A stretch of 64,000 bases of DNA. It comes from Bacteroidaceae bacterium (GTDB lineage Bacteria > Bacteroidota > Bacteroidia > Bacteroidales > Bacteroidaceae). A model generated the notes under the pieces. That model was not told the DNA's origin and searched no databases. It saw only the letters and a list, made by a program, of their open reading frames with translations. Position 1 is the stretch's first letter. Every line of letters starts with the position of its first letter. The position numbers and the translations under genes were made by a program. Shown piece after piece: positions 62,318-64,000 of the stretch. Location of the stretch: NCBI GenBank assembly GCA_017416805.1, contig JAFQBB010000051.1:33088-97087 (forward strand), read 5' to 3'.

Positions 62318-62522
62318 TGTCACCCTGAGCGTAGTCGAAGGCTCTCAGAGATTTACTTGACTATTTGCTATACCCAGAGATACTTTCCAATCATCTCTCG
62401 CTCAGAACGGGAAAGAAGGCAACTGTCATCACCACGAATTTACCTCTTCCCATTTTGGTAAAAGGTTAGTTCGTAGTGATGACAGTTGCTTTGGCTCTCT
62501 ATCCCGTCAGCATGACAGAGAA
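62318..62522. repeat. Dispersed GTCACCCTGAGC..ATGACAGAG element (copy 2) with a 20-bp internal hairpin
   Basis: Starts GTCACCCTGAGCGTAGTCGA and ends CAGCATGACAGAG, as in copy 1. Inside, GCAACTGTCATCACCACGAA (62419-62438) pairs with 62470-62489 at 19 of 20 positions, and TTTACC / GGTAAA extends the stem. Part of the right side (AGTTGCTTTGGCTCTCTATC, 62484-62503) also matches the DUF1015 gene at 61953. Confidence 0.75.
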
Positions 62523-62559
62523 CGGCGTCGGTAAACAACTTTAATATATATATATATAT

Positions 62560-62577
62560 AAGGTACGCGCGTACCTT
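62560..62577. other. 18-bp perfect palindrome next to a TA run
   Basis: AAGGTACGCGCGTACCTT is a perfect palindrome, preceded by (TA)n. It could extrude as a cruciform or be a dimeric binding site. No gene is nearby. Confidence 0.7.
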
Positions 62578-62685
62578 AATATAATATGCGAGGGGAAGGA
62601 GTTCTCTCAGAATCCGACAGTATGAGGTAATCCAAACGGACAGTCAGTGATTGCCGGAATGGATAATTTACGGCTTTATAAATGA

Positions 62686-62826
62686 ATAGTTATAGCATAC
62701 CCAAGTGAACAGTTATTGGCTACCCCAAGTGAACTATAAGCGGCTACCCCAAGTGAACTATAAGCGGCTTGGGAAGTGAACTATATACGGCTTGACAAGT
62801 GAATAATAGTTCACTTGAGAAGGCTC
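62686..62826. repeat. 24-bp tandem repeats (TACCCCAAGTGAACTATAAG type)
   Basis: Two identical 24-bp units (TACCCCAAGTGAACTATAAG then CGGC) with degenerate copies on both sides, ending in CAAGTGAATAATAGTTCACTTG, an inverted repeat of the GTGAA motif. Confidence 0.85.
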
Positions 62827-62881
62827 TGAAACTCCACATTTCCTGCCAATTATTGGCTATGTATTATGCTATTAAAAGAGA

Positions 62882-63041
62882 TTCTTCTGCAGTTTAGTTG
62901 AAAAGAGGGGAAATATGAACATATGTTCGTTGGCACTTGAACATATGTTCATTGGCATTTGGACATATGTTCGTTGACACTTGAACATATGTTCATTTTT
63001 CAAGTCTGTTTTCAGACCTTTTCAACTAAATTGCAGAAGAA
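62882..63041. mobile_element. Inverted-repeat-bounded 160-bp unit (MITE-like) with four 22-bp palindromes
   Basis: Ends are TTCTTCTGCAGTTTAGTTGA.. (62882-62905) and its inverse at 63018-63041, matching at 23 of 24 positions. Inside, GAACATATGTTC palindromes occur at 62917, 62939, 62961 (one substitution) and 62983, exactly 22 bases apart. No transposase is present, and no target-site duplication is evident. This may be a miniature element or a structured regulatory site. Confidence 0.5.
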
Positions 63042-63134
63042 CCTTAAAAGATGACATCTTAATGCTTCAACATCGAACAATCTTGAACTTTGAGAACAAC
63101 GTTTCAACCTCTCATTGTCCCAACGTTGAACCCA

Positions 63135-63317
63135 TTATTGTGATATTGCACGGTCTGCTATGAGTTGTTGTGCAGGGATGTATTGTATACCTTCCTCTTC
63201 AGTATAAACGACAACAGTTTCGCCACGCAGTGCTTTTTCTTGCAACATACGTTTTTCCGCCAACTTCAAACCCATGTCAAGTTTGGCCATAAAATCTTTT
63301 ACTTCTTTATCTGACAT
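63135..63317 (-). CDS. Small protein next to a zeta-toxin-like kinase (putative antitoxin)
   Basis: 60 residues from the ATG at 63317 (MSDKEVKDFMAKLDMGLKLAEKRM); a longer frame to 63377 overlaps the toxin gene further and is rejected. It is acidic at the start and helical, then ETVVVYTEEEGIQYIPAQQLI. It overlaps the 3' end of the kinase gene by 11 bases, so both are on one transcript. No family is named; the position suggests an antitoxin. Confidence 0.7.
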   Translation of the reverse strand: MSDKEVKDFMAKLDMGLKLAEKRMLQEKALRGETVVVYTEEEGIQYIPAQQLIADRAISQ

Positions 63318-63882
63318 AATTCTTGATTTTATTATACAAAGTTTCCGATACAATTTCTGTATCAATATCCTTTCCACCTTTAGCTACAAAAACGCGCGAA
63401 GTACGACTGTTATCATAAATCATCCACAAATCAACTTTATTCATAAACAATTTGAACAGGTTGTTAATCCCTAATACATATCTTCGCGATATAACATCTG
63501 ACGGAATATTGTGTCCTCCTTTACTTACTCGTTCTGCAACACGTCTGATTGCCAACTCTGGTGATTCAAGCCAAAAGAATATCAGATGTACATAATAGCC
63601 ACGTTCATGAGCCTTACGAATAAGATTAACGTATGATTTTGTGGCAAGCGTAGTTTCTATGGAAAAATTATCCCCCTTATCCAATAAATGCTCAATTCGT
63701 TGCAACATCAACCGTCCTGCTTCTATGGCTACGCTTTCAGGATTAAACGGAGATAAGCCCTTAGCAATTTCATCTGCATTCACGAATTCGCGGCACTCCA
63801 GAATTTCGGGAAGGACGGTATATGAAGCCGTCGTCTTTCCTGCACCATTACAACCACTGATTATGTACAAATTCTTACCCAT
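63307..63882 (-). CDS. Zeta-toxin-like P-loop kinase
   Basis: 191 residues from the ATG at 63882 (MGKNLYIISGCNGAGKTTASYTVL), rather than an upstream start at 63918. The Walker A is GCNGAGKTT, followed by a conserved aspartate in FVNADEIAKGLSPFNP and an NTP-lid arginine in IETTLATKSY and GGHNIPSDVISRRY. This fits the small zeta-toxin-family kinases of Bacteroidetes, which may act on UDP-sugars or other nucleotides. A -7-like TATTTTTG lies only six bases before the ATG, so the message may be nearly leaderless. Confidence 0.85.
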   Translation of the reverse strand: MGKNLYIISGCNGAGKTTASYTVLPEILECREFVNADEIAKGLSPFNPESVAIEAGRLMLQRIEHLLDKGDNFSIETTLATKSYVNLIRKAHERGYYVHLIFFWLESPELAIRRVAERVSKGGHNIPSDVISRRYVLGINNLFKLFMNKVDLWMIYDNSRTSRVFVAKGGKDIDTEIVSETLYNKIKNYVR

Positions 63883-63918
63883 CGCTGCAAAAATACGAAC
63901 TTTATCTGAAACACACAA

Positions 63919-64000
63919 TAAATCCTATTGTTTTCTCTAAGTCTGTCAATGTTGAGCGGATAAACACCTTGAACCCTAAACCCTACACCCTACACCCTAC
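63919..64000. repeat. Window edge with AACCCTA-type repeats
   Basis: The last 30 bases read AACCCTAAACCCTACACCC and continue with CTACACCCTAC. The same words occur inverted at 58035-58200. Cut by the window, so its extent is unknown. Confidence 0.5.

Larger units (their letters stand above)
62089..63134. other. 1046-base gene-free region dense in repeats and palindromes
   Basis: No supportable gene. In order: 18-bp inverted repeat (62125-62183), a CATGTAGAA hairpin (62261-62288), the second GTCACCCTGAGC element (62318-62522) with a 20-bp hairpin inside, AT-rich (TA)n followed by an 18-bp perfect palindrome (62560-62577), 24-bp tandem repeats (62686-62826), and a 160-bp inverted-repeat-bounded unit (62882-63041) with four 22-bp palindromes. 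Confidence 0.85.

Noticed and set aside
62686-62994. Possible CRISPR arrays at the tandem repeats (24-bp and 22-bp units)
   Set aside because: Units follow each other without unique spacers and there is no cas gene in the window.
62089-63134. Replication origin in the repeat-rich gap
   Set aside because: No DnaA-box cluster (TTATCCACA type) and no dnaA, dnaN or gidA-like gene near.
63969-64000. A telomere-like repeat
   Set aside because: AACCCTA words occur elsewhere inside the window and the genome is bacterial; these are ordinary intergenic repeats.

Overview
The window is a chromosomal segment from a member of the Bacteroidales, most like Bacteroides, Phocaeicola or a close relative. The evidence is a fused NfnAB-type protein, GldE, a CotH/dockerin protein with a type IX secretion-like tail, DUF4248 and HU-CCDC81-like proteins, and many promoters of the Bacteroidetes type (TTTG, 19-20 bases, TAnnTTTG). 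No rRNA, tRNA, CRISPR array or transposase was found.

Layout. 1-10.2 kb, minus strand: NfnAB-like oxidoreductase (cut by the window edge), cysteine desulfidase family protein, DsbD, Pgk, Nth, an MFS exporter and PheS. 10.3-12.2 kb, plus strand: MurB and a metallo-hydrolase. 12.5-17.3 kb, minus strand: RmuC and a large CotH-domain surface protein. 17.5-23.4 kb is accessory: a DUF4160/DUF2442 pair, a VirE/DUF3987 primase-helicase-like protein, an unknown protein, DUF4248 and an HU-like protein. 23.7-30 kb, plus strand: PyrB-PyrI, a flavin reductase, a membrane-anchored unknown and PBP1A. 30-38.6 kb, minus strand: YjbQ, a glyoxalase-II-like hydrolase, RsmG, an aspartate decarboxylase with its aspartate:alanine antiporter, a TPR protein and cytidine deaminase. 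38.7-39.6 kb: a LysM glucosaminidase.

40.0-49.5 kb is the standout region, an AT-rich putative defence island. It holds an AIPR-family protein with a restriction-nuclease-like N-terminus, a 1857-residue protein with a Schlafen/AlbA_2 domain, one broken and one intact MNT/HEPN toxin-antitoxin pair, and a predicted discrete structured RNA with its own consensus promoter, a pseudoknot-capable fold and a T-rich end. At both edges lies a copy of the same small module: an identical upstream block, a TAnnTTTG promoter, a strong Shine-Dalgarno and a 23-26 residue hydrophobic peptide ending in a shared M-T-G motif. This module is in no gene catalogue I know of.

49.6-64 kb returns to housekeeping: an EamA transporter; HU, a 29-residue basic ribosomal-type protein and RNase G; MutY, Ssb, GldE, a phosphopantetheinyl transferase and a DEAD-box helicase; SerC, SerA and a DUF1015 protein; then a 1 kb gene-free stretch packed with palindromes and tandem repeats, and a zeta-toxin-like kinase with a small partner.

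Several non-coding repeat families recur between genes: 22-bp-period palindromic tandem repeats (four sites), a 132-bp block present twice, long 'GGCACGGATTACACGG' hairpins, and 'CGCAGAGACGCAGAG' motifs. Family assignments rest on visible motifs and remembered family features; no database search was run.
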